A stretch of DNA of 64,000 nucleotides from Liolophura sinensis (taxonomy: Eukaryota > Mollusca > Polyplacophora > Chitonida > Chitonidae): assembly GCF_032854445.1 (NCBI RefSeq), contig NC_088297.1:14685335-14749334 (forward strand), given 5' to 3'. The translations under genes were made by a program, and so were the position numbers. Under the pieces are notes generated by a model that had not been told where the DNA came from, ran no database searches, and was given only the letters and a program-made list of their open reading frames with translations. How positions within the stretch are numbered: position 1 is the first letter of the stretch; each line of letters begins with the position of its first letter. Below are positions 24,565-47,917 of the stretch, piece by piece.

Positions 24565-24612
24565 AGAGTTGCTACTATTTAAGCATTTACATGAACAGTT
24601 TGAATAAGTAGC
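24565..24612 (-). repeat. Family D1 internal fragment, reverse
   Basis: GTTGCTACTATTTAAGCATTTACATGAACAG is the reverse of the family's CATGTAAATGCTTAAAAAGTAGC segment; a second such fragment lies at 17378-17425. Confidence 0.55.
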
Positions 24613-25794
24613 GAGAGCAGAGACTGACTTGCAGATCGGATTTCGATATGACTAAACAGGCCGTGTTAAATACGTAGAGATGTAGAATCTTGTCGAGTTA
24701 GTGTTAAACAAGCTGGGGCGGATAGCGGGTCCTTGTAGTACTCCAGCGCGCGGGAGAAATTCTATCGTTCTGCTTGGCCGTAAATTATGTTCTTTCTGGA
24801 GACTCCATGGCGCCAGGAAATCGAAGGGAACGAATATCTATCCTCCATATTTTTTAACACATAAAGATTTTTCGAATAGCTCGGTCTAGCATGTCACCTT
24901 CGGTAGGGTGTGCCTTCGATGAAACATACTCCATCTGTCCCCGGCTAATTGACTGCCTTCTCCCTCAGACAATGAGCTTTTTCACCCCGTGTCGACCGTC
25001 GACGGACCCCCGTAAGAACCCGAATCTCCAGGACAGAGGTGCCAGCACGAAGGGCATCCACCCCAATCAAGTCACCTTAAAACCCGAGCGCAGTAAATCG
25101 CGTTCAAAGTTAAATACACCATCAGATACTGGAGCTTACATTCTAAAAACACTCCTCTTACCGTATGCCTATATAAACCCGCATGCAGTGCAACCTAAAC
25201 CTGTGGTGATACGCTAATTATCATGCCCTGTTATTTAACCCGCCATTATATAACTTCACGTGGCTCCATGGAAGCAGAGGCCGAGGACAGAGAAAATTAC
25301 ACAAACTGACTGATACCTTGGAATTTCCAAGTCATCCAGTAGGGTCCTTTTTTGTTCCAATAGGGTCCTTTTTTATTCCAACAGGGGCATAGAGAAGCCC
25401 GCTTGGACAAAAACATTCCACTGAATATGTCAACAAGATTTGTAATCCAAAATTGCAATGTCATGTGAAATAATATATTTAACAAAGAGAAAAGGAAATT
25501 AGGAATTCCTTCAATATGTGTAGTCAATGGGGTTTTATTGAGGTAAATAATGATATCGTTCAATTTGGAATAACATGCAAAGGCTCGGGTTTATCATTAA
25601 AAATAGACTTTACTCAAAATTTTAAATGAAGCTCTTTTCTTTTTGAAGCTGTTAGCATCGGTCACCATGTTTTCATCTGTGTCTGATACTATCCTATTTC
25701 TCAAAAGTATCTAGGAAAAAGTTACTTTGTACAACATTTTTCTGCAATTCAATTCGCTTAATCACCAAATTATTGATATATTTGATTAAAATTT

Positions 25795-25920
25795 GCGGAT
25801 GGTCGTGGGTTTCCCCCGGGCTCTGCTCGGTTTCCTCCCACTTTATTGCTGGCCGCCGTCGTGTGAGTGAAATATTTTTGAGTACAGCGTAAAACACCAG
25901 TCAAGTAAATAAATAAAATA
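25795..25920 (+). mobile_element. SINE-A, 3' half
   Basis: TGCGGATGGTCGTGGGTTTCC to tail AAAACACCAGTCAAGTAAATAAAT. Confidence 0.85.
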
Positions 25921-26844
25921 TTTGATTAAAACTCTGTTTTTTTAAATTATCTCAGTTTAGTCCAATCTCTAGCCTATAGAGATGTTGGCGGGGGAAAAAA
26001 TCTTTGTTGCAAGAAATGTTTTTTTTTTCTCGGCATTTCCCATCCAAAATTTCTGTCAAAACAAAATATTTTTTCACAACAAAAGTCTAGATTGTTTGTT
26101 TCCCTTGAAATAAAGTTCACTGCAGTAATTGTAACTAGTGCACTTTGCGTTACATTACGATGTAATCCTCGAGGTATGAATGATATGATGTAGTCAGTTA
26201 TGTTGGTGCGCCTGTTTGGTTTTATACTCTATCGGATGTAAGCCGACTGTCTCTGCTTAATTCCAGTTTTACAACAGCCACGATATGGTTGAAATACCGC
26301 CGCAGTTCCAGTTGTCACATGTATACATTTATATAAAACCTAAGCATTATAAAGACCCTGCAATTTGTATACATCTGAACTCGGACCTGTTGAAACAAAA
26401 CTGCGAACTTTCCGCGCCATCGAATTTAAGTCAACTTAACGACGGCCTGCTCAAGGGTCTGAATTTGACGATGCGCGAAATCGCATGGAGGTCACGTTTT
26501 GGGGAACACTTTAAACCTCTGTTAAGTTAACGTGTTGAAACATCCTCAGCCACCTGCCATTGTTCACGAAATCATTATTTCTACCAAAGGACTTTAGTAA
26601 GTGTCAATGATTGCTTTATAGCTGTAAGCAAGATAGCTGGGTACTTTTATGTATAGATATAAAGTTTGGATGTTTTTGTTGGATAAGTGTTAAGCGGAAA
26701 AGCGTTAAGTATTAAACTGTATGAATTTTTAAACATTCGAAGCGTGTTTGAACCGATCGATAAAATCAATCAGAAAAGACATAATTCAGATAATAAAACA
26801 AGTAAACAAATAATGATATGAAGAAAATCTGATTTACGAAAATG

Positions 26845-26905
26845 TAAAAGTGAAATATTCTTGAGTACGGCGTAAAACGCCAATAAAATAAAACAAAGAA
26901 ATAAA
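26845..26905 (+). mobile_element. SINE-A tail fragment
   Basis: GTGAAATATTCTTGAGTACG with GCGTAAAACGCCAATAAAATAAA. Confidence 0.65.
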
Positions 26906-27639
26906 TTTATCGATGGGATCAAAATGCTACCCTATTTAAATTTTTTTATGTATGTGATCGGTATGGGGATAAACCCCATTGCATTTTTGGCCTTAATGGA
27001 GGATATATATTCCAGTGGTTCGGCATCTAAATGCAGATTAATCTATGTATGCATCGAAACACATTCGTATTCCAGTCATCGAAGATTCTGGCTACCATGT
27101 CCTTATTTACTTACAAGAAAATCACATTTTAAACATTTTTAATCTTATTAGAATATTATATTATTATATTTCTAAAAACGGAGCTAGTGAAAGTTACACT
27201 CCTTAGTCCTTATTGACTTATACGGGAGAATTAAACCCATATAAAGACCGACTTTACTAGAAGCGATTTCCAGTCAAGTATCTCCTATTACCATGATAAC
27301 AGTCATAATCATTTTTCCCCATAATTTAAAGACAGATATCCAGCGGTTATTTAATTGGCAATAAAATAATTCTACTGAAGAGGGAATTCTCTGAAAGCGT
27401 TCACCATGAATGCAGATTCCAAGGCAAACATTTTTCGTACCAGCTTTTCACATAACATGCAACGTAATGGCTCTTGATAAACTAAATATGCCATATTTAA
27501 TAATTGTGCGGTTCATGCTTCACCCGTGATGCATGCAAGAGAATTGCCAGTTTGTTTTAAAGCAGTTATGCAAACATATCACATTTAGGGTTAAACTATA
27601 TTTATAAATGTACATGTGTATATATATATATATCTGCCG

Positions 27640-27735
27640 ACTCCATTAACCAATCACGTAATCTTTCTGCCCATTGGTGAACATCCGGGAACTTACCTTT
27701 TGAGTGACGTTATCTGACGTCGGTCTCGTGAGGTT
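27640..27735. promoter_or_regulatory. CCAAT, CRE-like and GATA motif group
   Basis: Two CCAAT boxes in opposite orientation (ACCAATCACG; CCATTGGTG), TGACGTTA and TGACGTCG half or near CRE sites, and two TTATCT sites within about 90 bp. Promoter-like composition with no gene recognised on either side. Confidence 0.2.
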
Positions 27736-28299
27736 ATCTAAACAGGACAAACCTGATATAACTGGACAAACTACAGTATTACAAACGGGCTTGTTGCTCT
27801 CACGAGTACAACAGACTGTTTATGCGGATAAACTCAACGGGTTGATAATATTGAAGCTACTGCGTGGGACGGGAAAAATTCGGACTTCTCTTCATCTGAA
27901 TCAGAAATCAAGGTTTCTAAACAGACATTCGTATACACCAATCGTTTATCATATAATAGACATTCTTGCAGGTCAACAATCGTAAGACGAATTCCCAAAA
28001 CAACATTCAACATGGTCGATCCAAAAATTAAGAAAGTATATCAAGTAAAAATAATTATTATAACGAAGTCATACTAAACTCATCAGTTTTTCAAAGATGA
28101 CGATAAGAAGGTACGAATTTATTGGACCTTTCAAAATTTAATCAGCATCCACATCTTGGATTTTGATTGACTATAAAAGAAAGGAAATATTCTTATAGGA
28201 TGTATTGTAATTGATGGATTGTTTAATTGATTTTCAAAACGTATAAGAAAGCGTAAGAAATGAGGACGATTTGTTTGATGCATCAGGCTAATCAGCATC

Positions 28300-28572
28300 A
28301 AAATCTCTGATTTCTGATGGTATAGAAGAAAGGAAATCTCTGATTTCTGATGGTATAGAAGAAAGGAAATCTCTGATTTCTGATGGTATAGAAGAAAGGA
28401 AATCTCTGATTTCTGATGGTATAGAAGAAAGGAAATCTCTGATATCTGATGGTATAGAAGAAAGGAAATCTCTGATTTCTGATGGTATAGAAGAAAGGAA
28501 ATCTCTGATTTCTGATGGTATAGAAGAAAGGAAATCTCTGATATCTGATGGTATAGAAGAAAGGAAACATTC
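28300..28572. repeat. 33-bp tandem array, about 8 copies
   Basis: Unit CTCTGATTTCTGATGGTATA + GAAGAAAGGAAAT, nearly identical units with TTTCTG/TATCTG variation. A degenerate outlying unit occurs at 28155-28195 (TTGGATTTTGATTGACTATA..GAAAGGAAAT), suggesting where the array arose. Confidence 0.96.
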
Positions 28573-28929
28573 TTATGAGATTATTAGCATACAACATTTG
28601 GTATTATAATTTACTGATTGATTAAATGATTAATATATATAGATGGATTGGCCTTGCCTGAGATGATTTGATTGGTTTGATTGATTAGGAACTTTACTGT
28701 TTTTAATTCAATACTGCATGCATAACTACATAGGATCTACACGTATATTTAGTGATTTTGCCCTGAATAAGAGAAAAATATTTATTTACAAAAATAAATC
28801 ATTGGTTTCATAACTATAAGGTCAGGTATGTTTTCACGTCGACTCACTCACCTACTCCAGTTAATCAGACAAAAACTCTATGCCTATGAATTTAGGAATC
28901 CATTTTCAACAAAACGCTTTCGATATAGC

Positions 28930-29045
28930 ATAAGACTTACAGTATAGAAAGTTGAAGCAGAGCTGCGGCGACGGTGTGATAGTCACACGTAACCAACCGG
29001 CTTCTTTTCAGATTAAATGCTGTCACTGAATAAAGCTCAAGTGTC
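28930..29045 (+). repeat. Family D1, 5' part
   Basis: TAAGACTTACAGTATAG, GCTGCGGCGACGGTGTGATA, ACACGTAACCAACCGGC. Confidence 0.65.
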
Positions 29046-30649
29046 AGGAACAAAGTCGATTAAACTTCACATCACCCATCTCCCCTGGTACAGTTACATT
29101 GCGCAACTCGGCATATCTACACTATGCATTAGCTTATAGCATACAATAAAAACTGATCATATATCGCCTTTAAATTTCAAAATAAATCTGTGATATATAC
29201 TACTTTGAACTAATGATTATGTTTTACCCCTTCTCCACCAAACACACACTGTAATAGCAATTTAATTATGTATTTACTTGCTAAATTTTAATGCACCGTA
29301 CTGTTCGGTGTTTCTCATAGGTCTGTACCATATATGTGAGTCTTCCACTAATATACGACGGTGGCGAAGTTTATGAATGGTGGAATCCAAGGTGAACGGG
29401 AAAACAAAGCCAGGTATCTGACACACATACTAATTAAAAAATACAGGCGAACGAGCGAAGCCTGAATTCGAGCCTCTGAACTCAGTGGTTTATGCGGACA
29501 AAGCTATATTCATTATGTCATCTGTCTCGGATTTTCCTCCGGTCTCAAGATTATTTTACTTAAATACCTGATGGCGGTCATTTTGTGGTAAAAGTGCTGA
29601 CGAGTAAGAGGTCAGTCTAACAAAGAGTGAATACTTCATTTAAACACCTGATTCGCCAAAAGCCTCTCTCTTTCAAGTCAAGTCAAGTCAAGTCTAGTTT
29701 TTCGGTTGAAATAATTTGTGCGAAAATATAAATCGAACTACTTTTCTGAAAGTATTTAACGTATTTTTACAGCGCACGTGCTGATCTTTTGAACAAGTTT
29801 TTTTGCCAAGTTTGACCTTTGCACCAAATATATGCGACGCGTGTGTAGGCTTATTTAGACGTTGCCTCATCACCAGTGTCTTCCCGCGGAACTACATTCG
29901 GCACTCGTCAATAACATTTTCTCACACGTCTCTTGGAATAATGTTGTGCATACCTTAGACAAAGAGAATGCATAGTAAAGCCTGAAACGGAGATTCTTTC
30001 CCAACATCACTTTCTATCTCATCACAGGGACTCCAGTGACGTATTTCATAATTTTTAGGCAAAATCTGCAAGTGGTGACAGTGATGTAAATCGATCATAG
30101 AGTTTTTAGAGCATGCGCGGTAGCGATTGCTGGCCTTTTATTAGACATGCACTTCAAGTCAATGTTTTCTTTGGTTTTAAATAAATGTGACGGTTTGTGT
30201 GGGCACCTGTCAGGTCACGTGACATGCAGACCACTCACAGACACTCGTGTTTGTAAATCACTCACAATTCTGTCAAATGTCAGCGGTGAAGGGGACGGAT
30301 TCTTATCAAGTTTTCAAGAAATATGACAATGGGTGGTTTGCTCTGCCTTAAAAGTTAAGACATCATATACATGTGTCGAAGTTTGTACGGGCTCGCCTAC
30401 GGAACAGGATGGGACCCCCCCCCCCCCCCCCCCCCGCGCTCCTCCCTCAAACCCCAATCTACGGTCACCAGCTCCGAGAGACATTCTAACGTTAAGTACT
30501 TTTGACCTTGTTTCCGTACGTAAAAGATACTGAAAGACCTTTTCTTACGTTTGTGCGTTGTCACGATGAATGTATTCTTTTGTAATGATGGCGATTTTGA
30601 CACCTATCATACATACATTGCTGAATCCCACAAACCATAAGTACATGTG

Positions 30650-30790
30650 CGCTGGCACCCTCTCCGACCGTACGGGCGAAGGTCATCCAGCAACCTGCTG
30701 ATGGTCGTGGATTTCCCCTTTACCCGGTTTCCTCCCACCATATTGCTGGCCGCCGTCGTAGAAATGAAATATTTTTGAGTATCAGCGGTC
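30650..30790 (+). mobile_element. SINE-A, 3' half
   Basis: CTCTCCGACCGTACGGGCG, CAGCAACCTGCTGATGGTCG and ATTGCTGGCCGCCGTCGTAG; tail truncated at TTTTTGAGTA. Confidence 0.82.
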
Positions 30791-31136
30791 TGCATGGTCA
30801 TGTCATTTTCCAAACCAATGTTTAATACAAACCAACTGTATACAAAGTAAGAAATTAGGGCGGAGTCTCTTCCCCTTTGCCACGTGCTACATTTTCAAGA
30901 CACACGGTATAGCTTCTGCATGTGATTTCAATGTTCATGTATATCTTGTACAGGTAAACATCATCTTAATTCTTGCTGCATACTTGTACAATGTATATGT
31001 TATCTCAATAAGCGGCAGCTTAGCTACAAGGATTTTTGACGGTTTTTCCGTCCAAATTGTATTGAAAATCCAGGAAAGAGGGGTGGTATTCGCGGGGTTA
31101 TACATTACACTTGAATTGTATGTTATACATGATAGA

Positions 31137-31375
31137 TTGATTTATTTATTTATTTAATGGGTGTTTTACAAGAATATTTCAATTATACGACGGCGGCCAG
31201 CATTATGGTGGGTGGAAACCGGGCACAGCCCGGGGGAAACCCACGACCATCCGCATGTTGCTTGAAAGACCTTCCCACTTAAGGCCGGAGAGGAAGCCAG
31301 TATGAGCTGGACTTGAACTCACATAGACCGCATTGGTAGGAGACTCCTGGGTCAATGTGCCGTGCTGTTGTGCTC
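31137..31375 (-). mobile_element. SINE-A, nearly complete, reverse
   Basis: TTTATTTATTTATTTAATGG tail through CGGGGGAAACCCACGACC, TGGACTTGAACTCAC (B box, reverse) and AGACTCCTGGGTCA. Lies about 0.9 kb beyond the GATA 3' end. Confidence 0.88.
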
Positions 31376-32245
31376 CAGATTGCTCTCCTAGTCGACGGAG
31401 TACGTGATGAAACCATCGCACCTTTTTCCGACTCGCCACAAGCTTCGTGATGTAAGTTTCCGCCGAACCAGCGCAAAATGGTTTCGTGCTCCCATCTTCG
31501 TTTATGCCTGGCTATATGCAGTGGTGCCAAGCGCAATATTTAAACCATTTTGTCAGTAAAGACCACATGTTCAGAATCGAAAGCATTGTATAAAATCGAA
31601 GCAACCAACTTGTATATCTATACGAAGTGTCTTTTTATTTTTTCATATTTACATAAGGTAGTAAAGGTTTGTCAAAATCGACCCCCATTGCAGCTGATTC
31701 CCGTATAACGAATGTTTATATATAAACAGGAAAAGAAGAATACCCCCTCCAAGTTAAGTACACATTGCTTTGAGATAGAAATTATGAGATTAATATATTC
31801 ATATAACTCTTCCTTCTCTGACCAAAAGATAAATAACAAATTAAGGCACATGCAGTAGAAATTCAGTAAAAACAAATTTGTTCTCACAACAGCCTCTAGT
31901 GGTGTTTAAGATGAGTACATTTGGCAAAAGGGGTATAAGCCGTAAATCTTGTTCTCAAGAAAGTCTCTTTGCAAACAAATATTTTTGAAGATCTATATTG
32001 TCGATATAAGTATAGTAATATATGCACAAATAACAGCTAAGAGATGAGGTATCCTTGTGGGCGCCCAGCGTAATGAGTTCCTCGGTCAATGTTTAACAGT
32101 CACAAAGGTAAAATTCACTTTTGGCCAGTCCATGTGACCGACGATACCCGCCAAAAAAATATAAGGCACAGATTTTATTTTCGGAGGGAAATCTGCACGT
32201 TGATGGACCACGAGTTCATCCGTCGTATAAAGAAACTATGCATAG

Positions 32246-32251
32246 TTTATT
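32246..32251 (-). terminator. Candidate poly(A) signal AATAAA for the GATA gene
   Basis: AATAAA on the minus strand 80 bp after the stop codon. It is the first canonical signal downstream, but a 3' UTR this short would be unusual for a GATA gene, so later signals may also be used. Confidence 0.4.
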
Positions 32252-32331
32252 AAATAAAATGTTTGCAACATTACCAAAGTCAAGGGGCAAACTAAATAAA
32301 AATACATGTCACTATATTACCACTTCAAGCT

Positions 32332-42608
<10,277 letters not shown>

Positions 42609-43291
42609 TAATCTCTCCCAGCTGATGACGTCACCGCTCCGGTCGAACCAGAGCACGTGCGGAGGTCAACGGGTCAGAGCACGGGTACCGTTTCCTGAAC
42701 AACTGCGAAATGTAAAGAAAAGACAAGATGGTCAAGGGGGGTTTATATAGATATTAAACAGTCTCTTACACACCTGGTAGCTACAGCGGATGTGGCATCC
42801 TTTGATCTATGGACGATAAAGGTGTGCTGGAATTTACTTAAACGGCAATCTAGTATACGCTTCTCATGTGCAAATACAAGGCCGAAATTCAAATTAATCG
42901 CCACTGTGTACTAGCAGGGTTAGATCCCTCGGCTGTAGGAGATGACATACCCACACATCTCCTGTAAATCAATGTGTATCGTAAACAGATAGTCAATACA
43001 CACCGAATGAATTCATCAATATTTCCTCAGATATCTGATTATTAGTGAATTTAAGTCAATCCGTCTTATTACTTTCATTATACAAACAAGAAAGGCAAAA
43101 TTCACGTTGATTACAGGTCTAAGCTTAGACTCGTGCAGACAATATCATAGACCTATTAAAATTGGATGCTGGACTTGAATAATGTTTTTATATTTAATCC
43201 ACCTGAACTTGATGAAAAATGGAACTTAAGGATCTACCTAATTTTAAGTCAATGCTGATCAGTAACAGTATAATGAAGCAATTAATCGAAA

Positions 43292-44078
43292 CACTGGGGA
43301 CATTTTACATACCCTATTTAATAAGCCGTTGAGGTGGCCCCAAATTTAGCGAATCAAGTTACAGTGAAAACTTAGATAACGTTTGCCAACATGACGGCTA
43401 GGTTTATTTGTTTGATTGTTTAGTGCTGTACTCAAGAATCCTGACTTAAACGACGACGATAAGGTTTATGGAATAAATAAAAAAAAACACTGTCTGGCGT
43501 AAACCACCAATTTTCCCTACATATACAACCCGTCAGGCTCCCACAATCCTAGAACTGACGAAGTCCTGAGATGAATTACATTTTCTTTTAGAAATTCTTC
43601 AGTCGTTAAAAAAAAGAAAGAACACGGGTGTGAGAATAATGACACCTGTTCAGTACACCTGTAATCAAGGTGGATTTAAGGCATTATGGGAATTTAATCT
43701 GTGACCCTTAACCTCGGACGATTCCCAGACACATTACATACTTTCAACCAATCACAAAGGCTTAGCAACGCGTGCCCTGAAGACCGCATTATGCAAGCGT
43801 CAGAAGAGTTTATCCATCTAAGGTTTGCCCGATGACATATTATAAGCCTCAATTGCAAAAGGTAACTTAGCTGCGGAAGAAACCCGAGACATGGATCGTG
43901 ACACTGGGGACATTTTACATACCCTATACAACAAGCGGTTGAGGTGGCTCCAAATTTGGCGACTCAAGATACAGTGAAAACTTAAATAACGTTTGCTTAC
44001 ATGACGGCTAGGTTTATTTGTTTAATTGTTTAATTCTGTTCCCAACTGAGACGACGACGGTAATATTTATGGAATAAC
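43292..44078. repeat. Pair of ~180-bp direct repeats, 610 bp apart
   Basis: Both begin ACACTGGGGACATTTTACAT and contain AGTGAAAACTTA, CATGACGGCTAGGTTTATTTG and end TTTATGGAATAA. Copies at 43292-43487 and 43902-44078, roughly 88% alike by eye. The sequence between is unrelated. Confidence 0.75.
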
Positions 44079-44194
44079 TGAAAGCCAATGTTCTATTACC
44101 ATTCTCTCTTAAAAAAACTAAAACAGTCAACAGGAATAAACTATAGGTTTAAATCATCTTTTTTTATTATTCGCATCAGTTTTTCCGATGTGAA

Positions 44195-44330
44195 CTTTTC
44201 TTATATTATTCCAACAGAATATAGACCTTTGATGGCGTAACAGAATATAGCGTAGTATTATCATACAGAAACATAATCTGTTTTTGTAATTACTGTAGGA
44301 AAACATAATATTATTGTTCATTTAACACGA
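44195..44330. repeat. AT-rich hairpin family H1 copy, reverse
   Basis: ATTATTCCAACAGAATATAG, GGCGTAACAGAATA, AGTATTATCATACAG. Confidence 0.5.
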
Positions 44331-46067
44331 GTGTGCTTTTTTCGAGTGTGCTTGTTTTCTCACAGTTTCACAATCTACGTTTGTTTCGCGTTGCAACGAC
44401 TGAAAACTCACTGGCTGCAATATTAGCTGCAATAAAACAAAGAGGTTGCCAAAACCACACACACATATATATATAATCTCGATATTTAGTATCAAACTTA
44501 AGCCTACATGTACAAGTTCTGGATAATCAAATTACCACACTCTATCATGCATGATTTACGAGTATAGTATATTATTATAGCATTGCACACATATAGGAGA
44601 TGAAACATACCAGGGGGATGTTTGGCAAGCACACTCATGAAGAATATGTCCAACAGAGAATAACTTCAGATGCAGCGAAAGAAAAAAATTACTATGGTAT
44701 TCAATGATCTTCATGTTCAGCGATCTTGTGGTAATTAATTATTCCTAATTTATTATTAAGTTAAAAGTTCTAATTAGATAAATTAACAAATTTGTTACAC
44801 TCGTGTTTTTCACACACGTGGCGGCAATCGCAGGAATATATGGATTGACGAAGCTCGATTCCCCGGTGTAAACCACCGCCCTTCGCAAGGTAGCTGGCAA
44901 ACCTCTTGACTCAAGTCCGCAGCCGTTCTGTTCCAGTAAGATGTGATCAAGAATGCTGGAAAGTTACATATTCTTTAACAGTTGAAAAGGAAGCAGGTTA
45001 TTGGGTGAAACCTTGCAAGCATTATTCCCAAATTCTGCCTTCGCCTTTTTACCCCAAATCTCACACTTAAGCGTTGCATTTAAAAAGCTTTTAAGCGTTC
45101 AGTAATTTGTTAAAGTTTTAAAATGGTTAAAAAGTTAAAAAAGTACCTGAATTAAAACAATAGTCTGACTTTTATTTACCCACGATAAAAGCAAAAGCCC
45201 TTTATAATTAAATATATGTTTAAACTTTTTCCAACTGAAGACAAAATGTCCAATAAAATATAGCCCTTCATTAAATATTTATATTTACACGTGTGAATTT
45301 GAGCCAATAATTTCATGAAACCAAAATAGTAAAACCAAACATACGCATTCTGAGCGTAAATGAAACTAAAACAATCACGAAACATCGGTGACTTATCAAA
45401 ATCGACTGTAGAAATGCACGCATCTATGTACTTTTCAAATACACTTTCCCTACGAAGTGTTTCTCGTAAATACTAAAAACAAAACGTTACTAGGGTTTAA
45501 TCGCATTTGTAAGGGCCAATGAGGGATTACCTAATTGTCACAGGTGCGTGGCCTTTAACCCCAGAGGTTACGGGCGTGGGAAAAAATCCTCACCGCGTTC
45601 ACTAAAGAAAATGGAATCACCCTGTGCAAATGGGAATGTTCAAGGCGAATTTAGTAACTTTCTGCTTTTCATGTTTATTAGTTTATTATAATGACCATAA
45701 ATTATTCTCAGATTCCACTGAACATTTTACTTCAATTCATGCAGTTCATACGAAAATTCTCAGACAGCAATTTTATAGTAAATGGATGATCACAGAATCC
45801 ACAGTCACCATGCAATATAACATATCCGCATAGAACTTTCGGTTTTTTAAGCTATAGCAACCCAAAACCATCGCACTTTAACCCCGCGAAATCACATCTT
45901 CAAACAATGGTCACTTTGAACATGGTTTTTGAATTTTTTAAAGATGACGCCATATCGGTTAGGATTGTCCAAATATCAAAATTGAAAGACCTCTACCTCT
46001 CTAAACTTTTGGGTCAGCTGACGCAAAAATTTGAGTAATTCAATGGAGCTAATTCGAGTCAGAAAAC

Positions 46068-46179
46068 TGAGTCATATGACCATGTTAGCTGCGCCATGGA
46101 CGACTCCTATGAGTTTTCCGACTAACCAAATGAGTCAAAATATAACCAGATGAGTTTCTCGACTCAGATTTTTGAGTCA
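46068..46179. promoter_or_regulatory. Three TGAGTCA (AP-1-like) sites
   Basis: Exact TGAGTCA at 46068-46074, 46131-46137 and 46173-46179, with further GAGTCA and GACTCA partial copies between 46015 and 46180. Could be a bZIP-bound element or a decayed short-period repeat of a GAGTCA phrase. Confidence 0.25.
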
Positions 46180-46204
46180 GTTGACCCAAACATTTTTCTC
46201 AGTG

Positions 46205-46290
46205 TATTTATTTATTTGTGTATTTATTTGATTGGAGTTTTATGTCAAACTCAAGAACATTTTACTCATACGACGGCACCTATTTAGATC
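46205..46290 (-). mobile_element. SINE-A tail fragment, reverse
   Basis: TATTTATTTGATTGGAGTTT, CAAACTCAAGAACATTTTAC, TACGACGGC. Confidence 0.7.
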
Positions 46291-47512
46291 CCGTAATTTC
46301 CACGAGCTACGGTTAAAAACTAGAAACAAAAGCCGCCCCTTTTCCTTAACGTTGTATATACGTTAAAATAACACGTGTTTTATTTTTAATCTGATAGCAG
46401 AATTATGGGTGTTTTTCATGGGTTAGTTTGACTTTGACAGATGTAAACACAAACCGACACTTTATAGACATGGCACGGTATACACACACATAAAAGTGAC
46501 CCCTGATACATGTGACCTTTGACACGTGTTTACTTACGTCACGTGGCTTCACTGTTATCTTAAGCTGCCAGTCAGTAAGTCGATCGCAGCTTTGTGTATG
46601 TACGTATTACGTCTCGACATCCAGACTGTTAGTACACTAACACATAAACTACTATTGTAAAGGCACATATACCTGTATATTGTTTCTCCACTAGAGGACA
46701 CGGGATTACGTTGTTGCATCTGTTGCATCTATATCAAATTTAATGACTGTGACATCATAGCGAAGAGAATGAATTTAAAATCAAGCTATAGATATGCTCA
46801 CAAGTTTGTAAGAAATTCGACCACCTCTCAATTCCCATGGATCAGTAAAGCGTCATGTTGTGAGCCTTCAGTATATTTGAGAAAAATAACAGTCTACTGT
46901 TTATTCAAATTCACAGGCTGTTAGGTGTTATATAACGGTTCTCGCACTATAAAACAAATTGACCTGTATAATAATGGGCTTTATATCTAAAGTAAAAAGT
47001 AAAATATTTTTTTCTGCGCCACACACACAAAAAATGATATAGTCAGTCGTTTTTTCAATCAAAAAATATTCAATAGAAATTTTGGTGTTTAGAATATAAA
47101 ATAAATGAAACGCAAAGCCAGAATATCGCAAAAAAAGGAAATTAACATAACGTACACGTGACGACAATTTGATCGTGCCAGATATTAAAGCATTTTAATA
47201 ATTTAATATTTGCCTCACATTAGTAAGGCATTTTATGCGTATTTTATAATCACATTGTGTTTAATAAAAAAAACCCTTCAAACTCGCGATGCTTCAGTTT
47301 CACTAACAAGGAAATATTTTGAGTTTCTAATGAGAACGGATTTATAATGAGGAACGACACTAGCACAAATACAAAAAAAAAACAAAAAAAAAAAAAAAAA
47401 AAAAAAACATTTTGCATTTATAGAGCCCCTCAGAGGTATAGAGTACTTCATGAAAATTGTGTTTAAATATTAGTCGATATTTTCGCAAAAAAAAAAATCA
47501 TCGACAAACTAT

Positions 47513-47905
47513 TTTGTTAAATTTAGCATAACATTACGTCTTCTGAGTGATGTTAGAATAGATTATGTTACATCAATTTATGTTGTATTCTACTGGAATA
47601 ACAGAATTCAACAAGTCCGTAATGCATACCATAAAGAACAGTTTACAACAATAACATATGTGTTTAACGTTATATAATCGCAGGATGGTGAAACGGAGAA
47701 AACATGCACAGTCTAAAACACTCATCTGTTAAATTTACCATGATATTATGTTTTCTTCGCAATGGTGCAATAGATTAATATTAATATAATATTATGGTAT
47801 GGGTTACGCAATACTCCATTACACCAGCAAAAAGTATTCTACTGGATTATCACACAAGTCTGTACAATACAACATAACAGTTTATAGCGATAACACACGA
47901 TTTTC
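47513..47905. repeat. Two tandem copies of the H1 family
   Basis: Copy 1 (47513-47665): AAATTTAGCATAACATTACG, GTATTCTACTGGAATAACAGAATTC, ACAGTTTACAACAATAACA. Copy 2 (47729-47905): AAATTTACCATGATATTATG, GTATTCTACTGGATTATCAC, ACAGTTTATAGCGATAACAC. They run in the same order about 215 bp apart. Confidence 0.6.
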
Positions 47906-47912
47906 TGCCATG

Positions 47913-47917
<5 letters not shown>

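Larger units (their letters stand above)
23970..28130. other. Non-coding stretch
   Basis: Two SINE-A pieces, a GC-richer part at 24880-25110 with an unrecognised 108-codon frame, and the CCAAT/CRE group at 27640. No gene recognised. Confidence 0.55.

Noticed and set aside
24891-25217. 108-codon frame as a gene
   Set aside because: Nothing recognisable; in a GC-richer patch where stop codons are rarer.
42656-42656. GATA translation start at 42656
   Set aside because: That codon is GTG, with an in-frame TGA just upstream; the first ATG in frame is 42608.
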